Assembly (NCBI GenBank): GCA_900318015.1
Contig: ONJB01000004.1
Location: forward strand, 124,001 to 188,000
DNA from: an uncultured Bacteroidales bacterium
GTDB lineage: Bacteria > Bacteroidota > Bacteroidia > Bacteroidales > UBA932
Length of the DNA stretch: 64,000 nt
Direction of reading: 5' to 3'
Positions within the stretch are counted from its first letter, which is position 1; each line of letters opens with the position of its first letter. Position numbers and translations under genes: made by a program. Below are positions 26,677 to 33,604 of the stretch, one piece after another. Under the pieces are notes generated by a model. It was not told the origin of the DNA. It was given only the letters and a program-made list of their open reading frames with translations, and ran no database searches.

Positions 26677-27474
26677 TTAATCCTTTCTGTCAGGAAAAAC
26701 CGCCTTAATGAATAGCTTTCCGAAAGGTGTTACCAGGTAATATCCTTCTTTGCACTCAAGAGACTTATACTCACTCGGGACTAACTCTTTTCTCAACTTC
26801 TCTAGTCCGTATGTCTCGCGAATCCGATTATACCCTGTCTTATCGTTAAGATGAACTCCCTGTGGTTCTACCAGGAACCCTAAACGAACAAGATTTGAGA
26901 TGTAAGCTCCAGTATTGTCTGGATACAATAGTTTGACATCTGTAAGAATATTGGTGACATGATCAAGCAGGGTCAAAAAGCCGCCATTGCTCTTCAAGAT
27001 TCCTCTGAATGAACAAAACTCGATTGTCTCTTTACCCTTGAAGTACTTGATGATACGCGCCTCGTCGGGAGAAAGATTCTCAATAATGCCCACGAAAGAA
27101 GGATGCACATACTGCTTCGTGCGATTGTCCGAATCGCTTGCCAGCAAGGATGTGAACATGTCGGCAATTTCCTCGCTGGTCGTATACGTCAGTTTATCGA
27201 CAATCGGTGTTCCAACCTGAGGATGGACCTCGCAGCGTTCCTTTTCGGGAATGGAATTCAACTTCTTCTTGTAAGCCTCAAGATTATGGGCAAATGTGGC
27301 TTTCGCCTTCTCATTCTGGAGCTTTAACGGCAACAAGAAGTTGGTGCCATACTCGAACACGGTTCCAAGAGCATCTCCAACAGCCTTGACACTCGGACTG
27401 GCCAGGTCAGAGTATATCTGACCGAGAATCGAAGGAGAATTGACAATTGTTTTTATGATATCAGAACCTTTCAT
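26677..27474 (-). CDS. Abi-alpha (DUF4393) family protein, 265 aa
   Basis: The sequence follows the DUF4393/Abi-alpha plan: LASPSVKAVGDALGTVFEYG, LLPLKLQ with a charged helix, LTYTTSEEIADMFTSLLA, then YVHPSFVGIIENLSPDEARI and IKYFK. The C-terminal part (residues about 190-265) looks like a winged-helix (SNLVRLGFLVEPQG, YYLVTPFGKLFIKAVF). This family is associated with abortive infection against phage, but the mechanism is not established. It stands alone between two rmlA fragments and is a single-gene cassette. Confidence 0.85.
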   Translation of the reverse strand: MKGSDIIKTIVNSPSILGQIYSDLASPSVKAVGDALGTVFEYGTNFLLPLKLQNEKAKATFAHNLEAYKKKLNSIPEKERCEVHPQVGTPIVDKLTYTTSEEIADMFTSLLASDSDNRTKQYVHPSFVGIIENLSPDEARIIKYFKGKETIEFCSFRGILKSNGGFLTLLDHVTNILTDVKLLYPDNTGAYISNLVRLGFLVEPQGVHLNDKTGYNRIRETYGLEKLRKELVPSEYKSLECKEGYYLVTPFGKLFIKAVFPDRKD

Positions 27475-27534
27475 GGGAAGAATGTGATTTGGGTATTTAT
27501 CTTATCTGCAGATCAATAATCCAGATTATCGGTC

Positions 27535-27669
27535 TCACACCACCATCAGCCCGCTGATGGGCTCATACACCATCTGCCTGTCATAGATGGGCAGAAGCTG
27601 CTTGCTGACTCCCTTGGCAATGGGGTATAATCTTGTGCCGGAGCTGCCGGCGAGGACGATGCCTTTCAT
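27535..27669 (-). pseudogene. Truncated rmlA 5' fragment, copy 2
   Basis: Forty-four codons, [19 protein letters not shown] then [20 protein letters not shown], ending GLMVV and a stop. It is longer and closer to functional RmlA than copy 1 (the full enzyme has about 290 residues). The shared part with copy 1 is almost identical at the DNA level, including AGATTATACCCCAT. Confidence 0.85.
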
Positions 27670-27712
27670 GGGGATAAATACTTGGAGGCTCTCTTGATTG
27701 CCTTTGTCCAGT

Positions 27713-27913
27713 TCAGCTGTCAGATAACCCTTGCGCAGCTGTCACCATCGGCCCATGGAGGAAAGCGGACATCGGCACATTCCCGCCCCCGACCTGGTCG
27801 ATGCCCCCGTCCTCGACGCATTCGTGGACAAAATATCGGACATTGAGTTTCCCTCTTCCCCAGTCGAAAAGGTCGTAGGGGTCGTAGGGGCCATAGGTAA
27901 TTGCTTTAATCAT
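27713..27913 (-). pseudogene. Decayed fragment, perhaps of a TagD-like cytidylyltransferase
   Basis: A 66-codon frame starts MIKAITYGPYDPYDLFDWGR and continues GKLNVRYFVHECVED. The opening and the RGKLNV string resemble glycerol-3-phosphate cytidylyltransferases (start KAITYGTFDLFHYGH, later RGKLNV), but the HxGH active site is gone and the rest does not match. A ten-base direct repeat (GTCGTAGGGG, 27878-27897) interrupts it. The identification is tentative. Confidence 0.3.
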
Positions 27914-28141
27914 GAATTGAGAGGTTCTTCAAACGAGTAGGCAGCAAAAACAGTTTTTTTGTACAAACATTAAATCCTGCACCCTGGCCGGTCGTTGACA
28001 TTCACCATCTCCACCAACAAGAAACGTAGGTCCAACGTCAGAAGAGACGTGGTATAGAAAGATAGTAAATTATTATCATCTAGAATTAGTCACAATTAAA
28101 ACCCATTCTCTGCATTTCATCCCAATCAGCATACTCAATCA
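27914..28141. other. Intergenic, no recognisable gene
   Basis: No frame longer than about 25 codons with a plausible start is seen. The sequence becomes A+T-rich towards 28060 and marks the edge of the ParA-SIR2 cassette. No clear terminator for the SIR2 gene was found. Confidence 0.4.
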
Positions 28142-29017
28142 TTACCAATCTTGAGTACCAGCTAGCTTATTTCTATACGTATCAACTTTATTTACTAGAT
28201 CCCATAAAGAATCTGTTAGTTCTTCATGATTATTGGCAGGGTCATACAATAAAAAATCAAGATTCAACACATCAGAATGTATTTTTCGCTCGATTTCAGA
28301 TAATTGATCAAATGGTATTACAAAAAAATGCTTTTTGGACCAACGATATTGAAAAGAGTAGTTTTCAAGAAGTAATCTAATATCGGGATCATTTAGACCA
28401 GCGCCAAGAAATAGAAATGTACGAGTAACAAATAAGGCATTAAATATTTGATAGAATGCAGGATACATATTTCTTGCCACCGCATATTCGGACTGAGTAA
28501 AAATCATTTCATTTGGCTGTTCAATCGATCCATGAATCTTCAAAATCATATCATCAGAATCACGAATACAGCTAGCCAAATCACTATCATTGTAATTCTT
28601 AACCGATACAGCACCCTTTGTTATTCCCTTTGCATAATTTTCGTAAATCTGATCAAAATTTGCAGAAACAACCAAACGCGAATCGAGTTTCTGGATGGCT
28701 TCATGGATAGGAGCATGATCATATTTCTTCCGTTGGAACTCATCTTTAAGCAAATTGATATACCTATCATGCCCCATTAACTCCCTGATAAGCTCACAAG
28801 CTAATAAATAATCGCCCTTGGCTATTTTCGTATCAATTACATCCTTCTCATCTTTAGTAAAGCCGCCATTAGCTGATGCAAACTCTAAAAAAAGCTTCCA
28901 TGTTTTAGGGGATTCTCCTTTCGCGTTAGATGAGTTTCTTGAAATGCCCGATCCAAGATAAACTACACTTCTACGACGGGCTATATCCTTTATTAAACTA
29001 TCGGGCCAACTTATCAT
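28142..29017 (-). CDS. SIR2-family NADase-like effector, 291 aa
   Basis: Single-domain SIR2 protein with all key elements: GSGIS nucleotide loop (residues 22-26 in VVYLGSGISRNS), SANFD (N120, D122), KIHGS with the candidate catalytic H162, and FLFLGAGLNDPDIRLLL near 200. In defence systems such domains deplete NAD+ after phage sensing. The gene overlaps the upstream ParA-type ATPase by 20 bases, so the two are translationally coupled. There is no second sensor domain, so regulation is likely to come from the ATPase. A+T-rich composition suggests transfer. Confidence 0.88.
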   Translation of the reverse strand: MISWPDSLIKDIARRRSVVYLGSGISRNSSNAKGESPKTWKLFLEFASANGGFTKDEKDVIDTKIAKGDYLLACELIRELMGHDRYINLLKDEFQRKKYDHAPIHEAIQKLDSRLVVSANFDQIYENYAKGITKGAVSVKNYNDSDLASCIRDSDDMILKIHGSIEQPNEMIFTQSEYAVARNMYPAFYQIFNALFVTRTFLFLGAGLNDPDIRLLLENYSFQYRWSKKHFFVIPFDQLSEIERKIHSDVLNLDFLLYDPANNHEELTDSLWDLVNKVDTYRNKLAGTQDW

Positions 29018-30014
29018 AACAGTCTATATTACTTGTAACATTATTGGCAATTTGTTCAATCACCTCTCCAAATTCCTTCACCTTAATAAAATGCGCACCA
29101 ACTACTCCGTCACTACCTGAGAGTTTGAATATTGGTTTATTCGCCATTTGAGAGAGGGGAATCAAACTATTAAAATTCGGAATACTTCCCAAAAGAAGAC
29201 TCCCTGATAGAGAATCATCATAAAGATCCGCTAGCTCGGCTTTAATCCTTTCTGGAACTTGCTCAATAATCCTTTCATAAGCTTTGACTGGACGTACCTC
29301 TCCACTAACCGTTTTTGCGACATACTGTTGCAAAACATAGCCCAGAAAACTCAATTTCGGAGCAACTCTATTACCGTCAATGAGGAAATCACATTTCTCT
29401 TTAGCGCTGTAATCACTAAGTCCCCTCTCAAAATCAGACTTCCAATTACGAACAGATTCTGCGATATTACTGATTGCTTGTATGCTAAATATATCCGTTG
29501 ACATTGGCATTATAAAAAAGTCACAAGCCATAAGGACCACGCGATTAATCGCGCCTAAGGATGGGCCAACATCAAAAAAGACATAATCATAATCGTCCTT
29601 GACTTTAAAAAGCAAATCATAGAGAATCAACGTTGTTCTTAATCCTCTAGAATCTCCTCCTTTGCAAGAAACCCAATCCTGGCTCAAAAGATCCTCTAAT
29701 AAGGATAATTTTGGATCTCCAACAATCAGATCAACATCAAATCCAAAAGACTCGTGAATAGGAATACTATCCTTTGAAATATAGCCACGTCCTTCCTTAA
29801 CTGGTTGAAAAATAGAGTAAATCGTCGTTTTATCGTCAAGTAGAATCCTTAAATAATCATCTTCCTTAAGAAGATATGTCGAGGCATTACACTGAGGGTC
29901 TGCATCAACAACAAGAACACGCTTCCCCTTGAATTGAAAAAAAGAAGAGAGGTTACAAAGCAGAGTCGTTTTTCCAACTCCTCCTTTGTTGTTAAAAACT
30001 GCAATGGATTTCAT
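28998..30014 (-). CDS. ParA/MinD-type ATPase paired with SIR2, 338 aa
   Basis: Deviant Walker A NNKGGVGKTT (residues 8-17, with the signature Lys), A' motif VDADPQCNAST, and Walker B-like YDYVFFDVGPSLG define a ParA-type ATPase. It stands without ParB, parS-like repeats or replication genes, and is coupled to a SIR2 NADase gene, so chromosome partitioning is unlikely. A residue block at the C-terminus (KVKEFGEVIEQIANNV) matches the end of soj-like proteins in other ATPase-effector pairs only loosely. It may sense invaders and switch the SIR2 partner; that is inference. Confidence 0.85.
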   Translation of the reverse strand: MKSIAVFNNKGGVGKTTLLCNLSSFFQFKGKRVLVVDADPQCNASTYLLKEDDYLRILLDDKTTIYSIFQPVKEGRGYISKDSIPIHESFGFDVDLIVGDPKLSLLEDLLSQDWVSCKGGDSRGLRTTLILYDLLFKVKDDYDYVFFDVGPSLGAINRVVLMACDFFIMPMSTDIFSIQAISNIAESVRNWKSDFERGLSDYSAKEKCDFLIDGNRVAPKLSFLGYVLQQYVAKTVSGEVRPVKAYERIIEQVPERIKAELADLYDDSLSGSLLLGSIPNFNSLIPLSQMANKPIFKLSGSDGVVGAHFIKVKEFGEVIEQIANNVTSNIDCYDKLAR

Positions 30015-30277
30015 ATTGATAAAAATTATAAGACATAAGTAGCATAAGAAAAGAAATCTTCCTACAAGAAAACTTGCCTCATTAAACTATCATATCATTT
30101 CCCCTCGGCCGCCGCTTCAATCATCTGCGGAGTGCTTTCTTTTAAACACACCAAAAAAGCTGCGATTTGCCAGATCGTGCCAGAATATACTCGTGTAAGG
30201 TATATACTTATCGAACGAGCTCATATCGTTCATCTGGGCAAACCGTTCTTTAATAGTATGTTAGGGCACTATTCTGT
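30015..30277. other. Intergenic, nothing assigned
   Basis: Between the ATPase start and the sodB stop. Short open stretches exist on the minus strand (for example one ending AAAEGK before a TGA near 30100), but none has a supported start or a recognisable family. Confidence 0.4.
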
Positions 30278-30934
30278 CTATTGTTTATTGTATCTTCTTT
30301 CCACCACGCTCCAATCCAAAATCCCCCACAGGGCCTCGAGGTGCGCGGCGCGGCGGTTCTGGTAGTCGAGGTAGTAGGCGTGTTCCCAGACGTCGAAGGT
30401 GAGGAGGGGGCGGAGGCCGTGGGCGACGGGGTTGTCGGCGCCAGGGTACTGGCCGATGGACAGGGTGCCGGCGGCATCGGCCTGGAGCCAGACCCAGCCG
30501 GAGCCGAAGAGGCCGACGCCCTTGGCGACGAACTCTTTCTGGAAGGCTTCGAGGGTGCCCCATTGGGATTCGATCTGGGCCTTGAGGGGGCCGGTCGGGG
30601 CAGATTCCCGGTCAAGCCGGGAATGACGGGAAAGGTCAAGCCGGGAATGACGAGGGGCAAACTGAGTGAAGTAGAGGTTGTGGTTCAGGATCTGGCCGGC
30701 GTTGTTGAAGATGGCTTTGCGCGCCGGCCCTTCGACAGGCTCAGGGACCGGCTTGGACGATGCGATTACAATCTCCTCGAGGGTCATCGACTCGTATTCG
30801 GTGCCGGGGATAAGTTTGTTGAGGTTGTCCACGTAGGCTTGCAGGTGCTTGCCGTGGTGGAAGGACAGGGTCTGCGCGCTGATGACGGGCTCGAGGGCGT
30901 CGATCGGATAGGGTAGGTCGATTAAGGTGAACAT
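30278..30934 (-). CDS. sodB: Iron/manganese superoxide dismutase with in-frame repeat insertions
   Basis: Metal ligands are in FHHGKHLQAYVDNLN, LNHNLYF and the FDVWEHAYYLDY block (Asp and His). The core is that of Bacteroides FeSOD. Two inserts are absent from ordinary SODs: SKPVPEPVEGP (a family 2 repeat, bases 30724-30751) between IVIAS and ARKAIFNNAGQ, and RHSRLDLSRHSRLDRES (one and a half family 1 repeats, bases 30603-30652) after FTQFAP. Neither breaks the frame nor removes a ligand, so the enzyme may still work. It is four bases downstream of capE, probably cotranscribed. Confidence 0.93.
   Translation of the reverse strand: MFTLIDLPYPIDALEPVISAQTLSFHHGKHLQAYVDNLNKLIPGTEYESMTLEEIVIASSKPVPEPVEGPARKAIFNNAGQILNHNLYFTQFAPRHSRLDLSRHSRLDRESAPTGPLKAQIESQWGTLEAFQKEFVAKGVGLFGSGWVWLQADAAGTLSIGQYPGADNPVAHGLRPLLTFDVWEHAYYLDYQNRRAAHLEALWGILDWSVVERRYNKQ
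30603..30652. repeat. Family 1 palindromic repeat plus half copy inside sodB
   Basis: Full copy with arms ATTCCCGG (30604-30611) and CCGGGAAT (30617-30624), then a second half GGTCAAGCCGGGAATGAC (30634-30651). Relative to the gene it is in the opposite orientation to the copy at 8506, and yet open. Confidence 0.85.
30724..30751. repeat. Palindromic repeat, family 2, inside sodB
   Basis: Imperfect palindrome beginning CCGGCCCTTCGACAGG and ending CTCAGGGACCGG; it encodes PVPEPVEGP on the coding strand. Relatives lie at 32444 and 33357. Confidence 0.75.
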
Positions 30935-30938
30935 AGGG

Positions 30939-31970
30939 CTATTTCTTCAGTTCCTCCTGGATGTACTCCAGCGCCGCGATCTTGGCTTTGGTTTCTTCCA
31001 GGCCGAGGCGGCGGGTATTGTTGGAGTTGAATTCTTCGATGGTGACGCGGCGGGGGTCTCCTTCCACGAAGTATTTGTCGTAGTTGAGGTCGCGGTTGTC
31101 GGCGGGGACGCGGTAGAAGTTGCCCATGTCCTCGGCCTTGGCGCACTCTTCCTTGGTCAGGAGGGTCTCGTACATCTTCTCGCCGTGGCGGATGCCGATC
31201 ACCTTGATGTCTTCCTTCTTGCCGCCGAAGAGCTCGCAGACGGCTTCGGCCTGGGTCTGGATGGTGCAGGCGGGGGCTTTCTGGACGAGGATGTCGCCGT
31301 TCTGTCCATGCTCGAAGGCGAACAGGACCAGGTCCACGGCTTCGTCCAGCGACATGATGAACCGGGTCATGGACGGTTCGGTCAAGGTCACCGGCTGCCC
31401 GGCGCGGATCTGGTCAATCCACAGGGGGATGACGCTGCCGCGGGAGCACATCACGTTGCCGTAGCGGGTGCAGCAGATCTTTGTGCCCAGGGAGTTCCGG
31501 CTCTTCGCGACCGCGACCTTCTCCTCCAGGGCCTTGCTGATGCCCATCGCATTGATCGGGTACGCCGCCTTGTCCGTCGACAGGCAGATCACGCACTTCA
31601 CGCCCTCGTCGATGGCCGCGTCCAGCACGTTGTCCGTGCCGACGACATTGGTCTTCACGGCCTCCATCGGGAAGAACTCGCAGCTGGGGACCTGCTTCAG
31701 CGCCGCCGCATGGAAGATGTAATCGACCCCGCGCATCGCGCTCTTCAAGGTCGATTTGTTCCGCACGTCGCCGATATAGAACTTGATCTTGTGCGCCACG
31801 TCCGGGTACTTCGCCTGATATTCGTGCCGCATGTCGTCCTGCTTCTTCTCATCCCGGCTGAAGATCCGGATCTCGCCGATGTCGGTCCTGAGGAACCTCC
31901 GCAGCACCGCATTTCCAAAACTCCCGGTTCCCCCGGTAATCATCAGTGTCTTGTCTTTGAAAATGGACAT
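30939..31970 (-). CDS. capE: CapE-like UDP-N-acetylglucosamine 4,6-dehydratase
   Basis: Polysaccharide dehydratase of 343 residues: MITGGTGSFGNAVLRRFL (NAD motif), IRIFSRDEKKQDDMR, FHAAALKQVPSCEFFPMEA, and LSTDKAAYPINAMGISKALEE, in which the catalytic Tyr is replaced by Met (MGISK) as is usual for this group. It starts the route to UDP-FucNAc that the CapF-type gene at the left edge continues. The start at 31970 is 150 bases from its upstream -7 box (32119-32126). A longer reading to 32117 has no support. Confidence 0.9.
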   Translation of the reverse strand: MSIFKDKTLMITGGTGSFGNAVLRRFLRTDIGEIRIFSRDEKKQDDMRHEYQAKYPDVAHKIKFYIGDVRNKSTLKSAMRGVDYIFHAAALKQVPSCEFFPMEAVKTNVVGTDNVLDAAIDEGVKCVICLSTDKAAYPINAMGISKALEEKVAVAKSRNSLGTKICCTRYGNVMCSRGSVIPLWIDQIRAGQPVTLTEPSMTRFIMSLDEAVDLVLFAFEHGQNGDILVQKAPACTIQTQAEAVCELFGGKKEDIKVIGIRHGEKMYETLLTKEECAKAEDMGNFYRVPADNRDLNYDKYFVEGDPRRVTIEEFNSNNTRRLGLEETKAKIAALEYIQEELKK

Positions 31971-32118
31971 ATCGTTGATAGTTATTAATAGACAATATCT
32001 TCCATTCCTCGCCCAACTGACGTTGTAGCAAGGAACTATCCGCACCGGCCGGACCTCCTGTCCAGGACCCCCGCCGGGCGAATTCCGTACGAAATCAATG
32101 CGTACTGCCTTAAACAAT

Positions 32119-32126
32119 CAAAGATA
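32119..32126 (-). promoter_or_regulatory. -7 promoter box upstream of capE
   Basis: TATCTTTG on the minus strand inside the string CAAAGATAATGATTTTA, which is shared with the promoter of the capF-like gene (108-121). A leader of about 140 bases would precede capE. Confidence 0.45.
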
Positions 32127-32323
32127 ATGATTTTATTCCAAATAACCTTCTCCCTGCCCAACTTTCAATCTTTCCACCCGCCTCCAGTCCCTTCTCACTC
32201 CATTGTCCCATACCATTCCTTCCTCCCTGTCTCGTGTTTTTCCCCTTCCCTACCCTCTCATCCAGCTCTGATCCCATCTCCCAAGCGAGCGCGGAGGGAT
32301 GTAGCACTGGGGGCGTGAGAGAG

Positions 32324-32377
32324 GGGGTGGGGCGCTTTAGGGCCTTTCCAGAAGGGCCCTAAAGCGGGCCGCCCCCC
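32324..32377. repeat. Large G+C-rich hairpin, function unknown
   Basis: Perfect 12-bp stem CGCTTTAGGGCC (32333-32344) with GGCCCTAAAGCG (32355-32366), extended by a G-run/C-run pair outside it. No T-run follows, so it is not a typical terminator. Confidence 0.6.
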
Positions 32378-32443
32378 TTCCTAGGCCCCTTCAATGCCCT
32401 TCGCCCCGCTCTCGCTTTTCATCAGCCGTCCCGCCCTGGCCCG

Positions 32444-32492
32444 CCGGTCCTTCGATTGCTTCGACCGGCTCAGCAACCGGTTCAGGAACCGG
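32444..32492. repeat. Palindromic repeat, family 2, intergenic
   Basis: CCGGTCCTTCGATTGCTTCG followed by ACCGGCTCAGCAACCGGTTC and ending GGAACCGG. It is a longer variant of the 30724 element, here outside any gene. Confidence 0.6.
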
Positions 32493-32504
32493 CCACGCCT
32501 CCAC

Positions 32505-32532
32505 AAAAAAAGGCCAGCCGCGATGGCTGACC
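32505..32532 (-). terminator. tmRNA terminator
   Basis: Minus-strand stem GGTCAGCC / GGCTGGCC with loop ATCGC, followed by seven T. It begins eight bases after the tmRNA 3' end. Confidence 0.85.
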
Positions 32533-32539
32533 TTTTCTG

Positions 32540-32935
32540 TGGAGGTGAGCGGACTCGAACCGCTGTCCAAACGCCGCACCAGGCGGCTTTCTACACGCTT
32601 ATCCGTCCTTTGGTTTTCGTGCCGCCCCTGCCGGATGGCGGGCGAAGACGGCCTTAGCCTTTGAATCTTAGCCGGTTTGAAAGGCGTCCACCGGAGCGTC
32701 CCGGTCGGAATGATACCCCTGGGTCGGCCGATACCGGGCGGAACGTCCGAGGGATACTCGTCGGCGGCGCAGCCTAGGCGTCGCGGATTAAGCTAATTGG
32801 CTTGGCCAAATTAGGCAGCGAGTGCGTAGTTGTTGTTGGCAACTGATTTTTCGGGATCTGAGATTTACGGGCAAGGTCCCAACGCCCGGCGTGCTTACCG
32901 TCCGACATCAACGCTGTCAAAACCAAAACACCCCC
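32540..32935 (-). ncRNA. ssrA: tmRNA (trans-translation)
   Basis: The 5' end GGGGGTG (32929-32935) pairs with the 3' CACCTCC (32541-32547, one G-U pair), and the 3' part carries a tRNA-like T arm with GTTCGAGTCC. After the 5' TTTTGACAGCG motif, an internal reading frame near 32810-32845 spells ANNNYALAA followed by TAA, the Bacteroidota-type degradation tag (Glu is replaced by Ala at the usual AENNNYALAA position). CCA is not encoded. It lies eight bases downstream of tRNA-Val and probably shares its promoter. Confidence 0.93.
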
Positions 32936-32943
32936 TTGCGGTG

Positions 32944-33018
32944 TGGGCGATGGCGGATTCGAACCGTCGACCCCCTGCTTGTAAGGCAGGTGCTCTGAAC
33001 CAACTGAGCTAATCGCCC
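32944..33018 (-). tRNA. tRNA-Val (anticodon UAC)
   Basis: The acceptor stem GGGCGAT / ATCGCCC, the D arm TAGCTCAGTTGGTTCAGAGC, the anticodon arm CCTGC-CTTACAA-GCAGG and the T arm with GGTTCGAATCC fold as a standard tRNA. CCA is not encoded. It is followed after eight bases by tmRNA. Confidence 0.95.
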
Positions 33019-33029
33019 GAAAAGGATTG

Positions 33030-33061
33030 CAAAGATACGCTGAAAAAGCGAAAGTTGCAAA
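33030..33061 (-). promoter_or_regulatory. Promoter of tRNA-Val/tmRNA
   Basis: On the minus strand, TTTG (33058-33061) and TATCTTTG (33030-33037) are separated by 20 bases, an ideal Bacteroidota promoter. The -33 element touches the stop-codon end of msrC. Confidence 0.75.
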
Positions 33062-33538
33062 TCACAGGAGGGTCACGATCCGCTCCAGCCAGACGCGGTC
33101 CTCGTCGTCGAAAGTGGCCAGCCGGTCACTGTCGATGTCCAGCACGGCCACCACCTCGCCGCCGGCTCCGTGCACCGGCACGACGATCTCGCTCTTGGAC
33201 GCGCTGCTGCAGGCGATGTGCCCGGGGAACTCCTCCACGTCCGGGACGACGACGGTCTCGTTCCGCTTCCAGGCGGTGCCGCACACGCCCTTCCCGTACG
33301 GGATGTGCATGCAGGCGACGGGGCCCTGGAACGGGCCGAGGACGAGTTCGCGAGGGCTCGGTACTTCGACAAGCTCAGCATCCGAACCCACCACGCGGTA
33401 GAAGCCGGTCCACCAGAATCCGAAGGTTTCGTGCAGCGCGGCGGCGAGGTTCGCCATCTTCGCGATCGTGTCCGTCTCCCCTTCCACGAGGGCGGCCACC
33501 TGCCGCTCCAGCAGGCGGTATTTCTCGGTCTTTTCCAT
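33062..33538 (-). CDS. msrC: Free methionine-(R)-sulfoxide reductase (GAF domain)
   Basis: GAF protein of 158 residues with the fRMsr signature: WWTGFYRV, ELVLGPFQGPVACMHIPYGK, GVCGTAWKRNETVVV, and VEEFPGHIACSSASKSEIVV, which carries the three conserved cysteines. It reduces free methionine sulfoxide. The usual text FYLVDGDELVLGPFQGP is interrupted here by SDAELVEVPSPR, an in-frame family 2 repeat (33354-33386). The insertion is in a loop next to the substrate pocket. Terminator and promoter elements lie on both sides, so it is a single-gene unit. Confidence 0.92.
   Translation of the reverse strand: MEKTEKYRLLERQVAALVEGETDTIAKMANLAAALHETFGFWWTGFYRVVGSDAELVEVPSPRELVLGPFQGPVACMHIPYGKGVCGTAWKRNETVVVPDVEEFPGHIACSSASKSEIVVPVHGAGGEVVAVLDIDSDRLATFDDEDRVWLERIVTLL
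33354..33386. repeat. Palindromic repeat, family 2, inside msrC
   Basis: GGGCTCGGTACTTCGACAAG followed by CTCAGCATCCGA, the same TTCGACA(G/A)GCTCAG core as the sodB copy. It adds about ten residues (DAELVEVPSP) to the enzyme in frame. Confidence 0.75.
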
Positions 33539-33542
33539 GATA

Positions 33543-33583
33543 ACAAAAAAGTTAAGTGGTAAAACAGTATTGTTTCACCACTT
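33543..33583 (-). terminator. Terminator of secA-bactofilin unit
   Basis: Stem AAGTGGTGAAAC / GTTTTACCACTT (one mismatch pair, 33554-33583) followed on the minus strand by AACTTTTTTG. It lies 21 bases after the bactofilin stop. Confidence 0.65.
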
Positions 33584-33604
33584 ATCTTTCAACGAATTAA
33601 GAGC

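Larger units (their letters stand above)
31971..32503. other. Long intergenic region upstream of capE
   Basis: Holds a capE promoter candidate, a large hairpin (32324-32377) and a family 2 repeat (32444-32492). No frame in it has a recognisable product, and the segment 32150-32320 is a C/T-rich stretch in which I see no gene. Confidence 0.5.

Noticed and set aside
27878..27897. Two tandem copies of GTCGTAGGGG as a possible regulatory repeat
   Set aside because: Only two copies, inside a decayed gene fragment; likely a local duplication.
28998..30014. Chromosome or plasmid partition (ParA) function and a plasmid origin
   Set aside because: No ParB gene, parS-like repeats, iterons or replication initiator lie nearby, and the gene is coupled to a SIR2 effector.
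32830..33012. A 60-codon plus-strand frame over tmRNA and tRNA-Val
   Set aside because: It is the antisense of two clear RNA genes.
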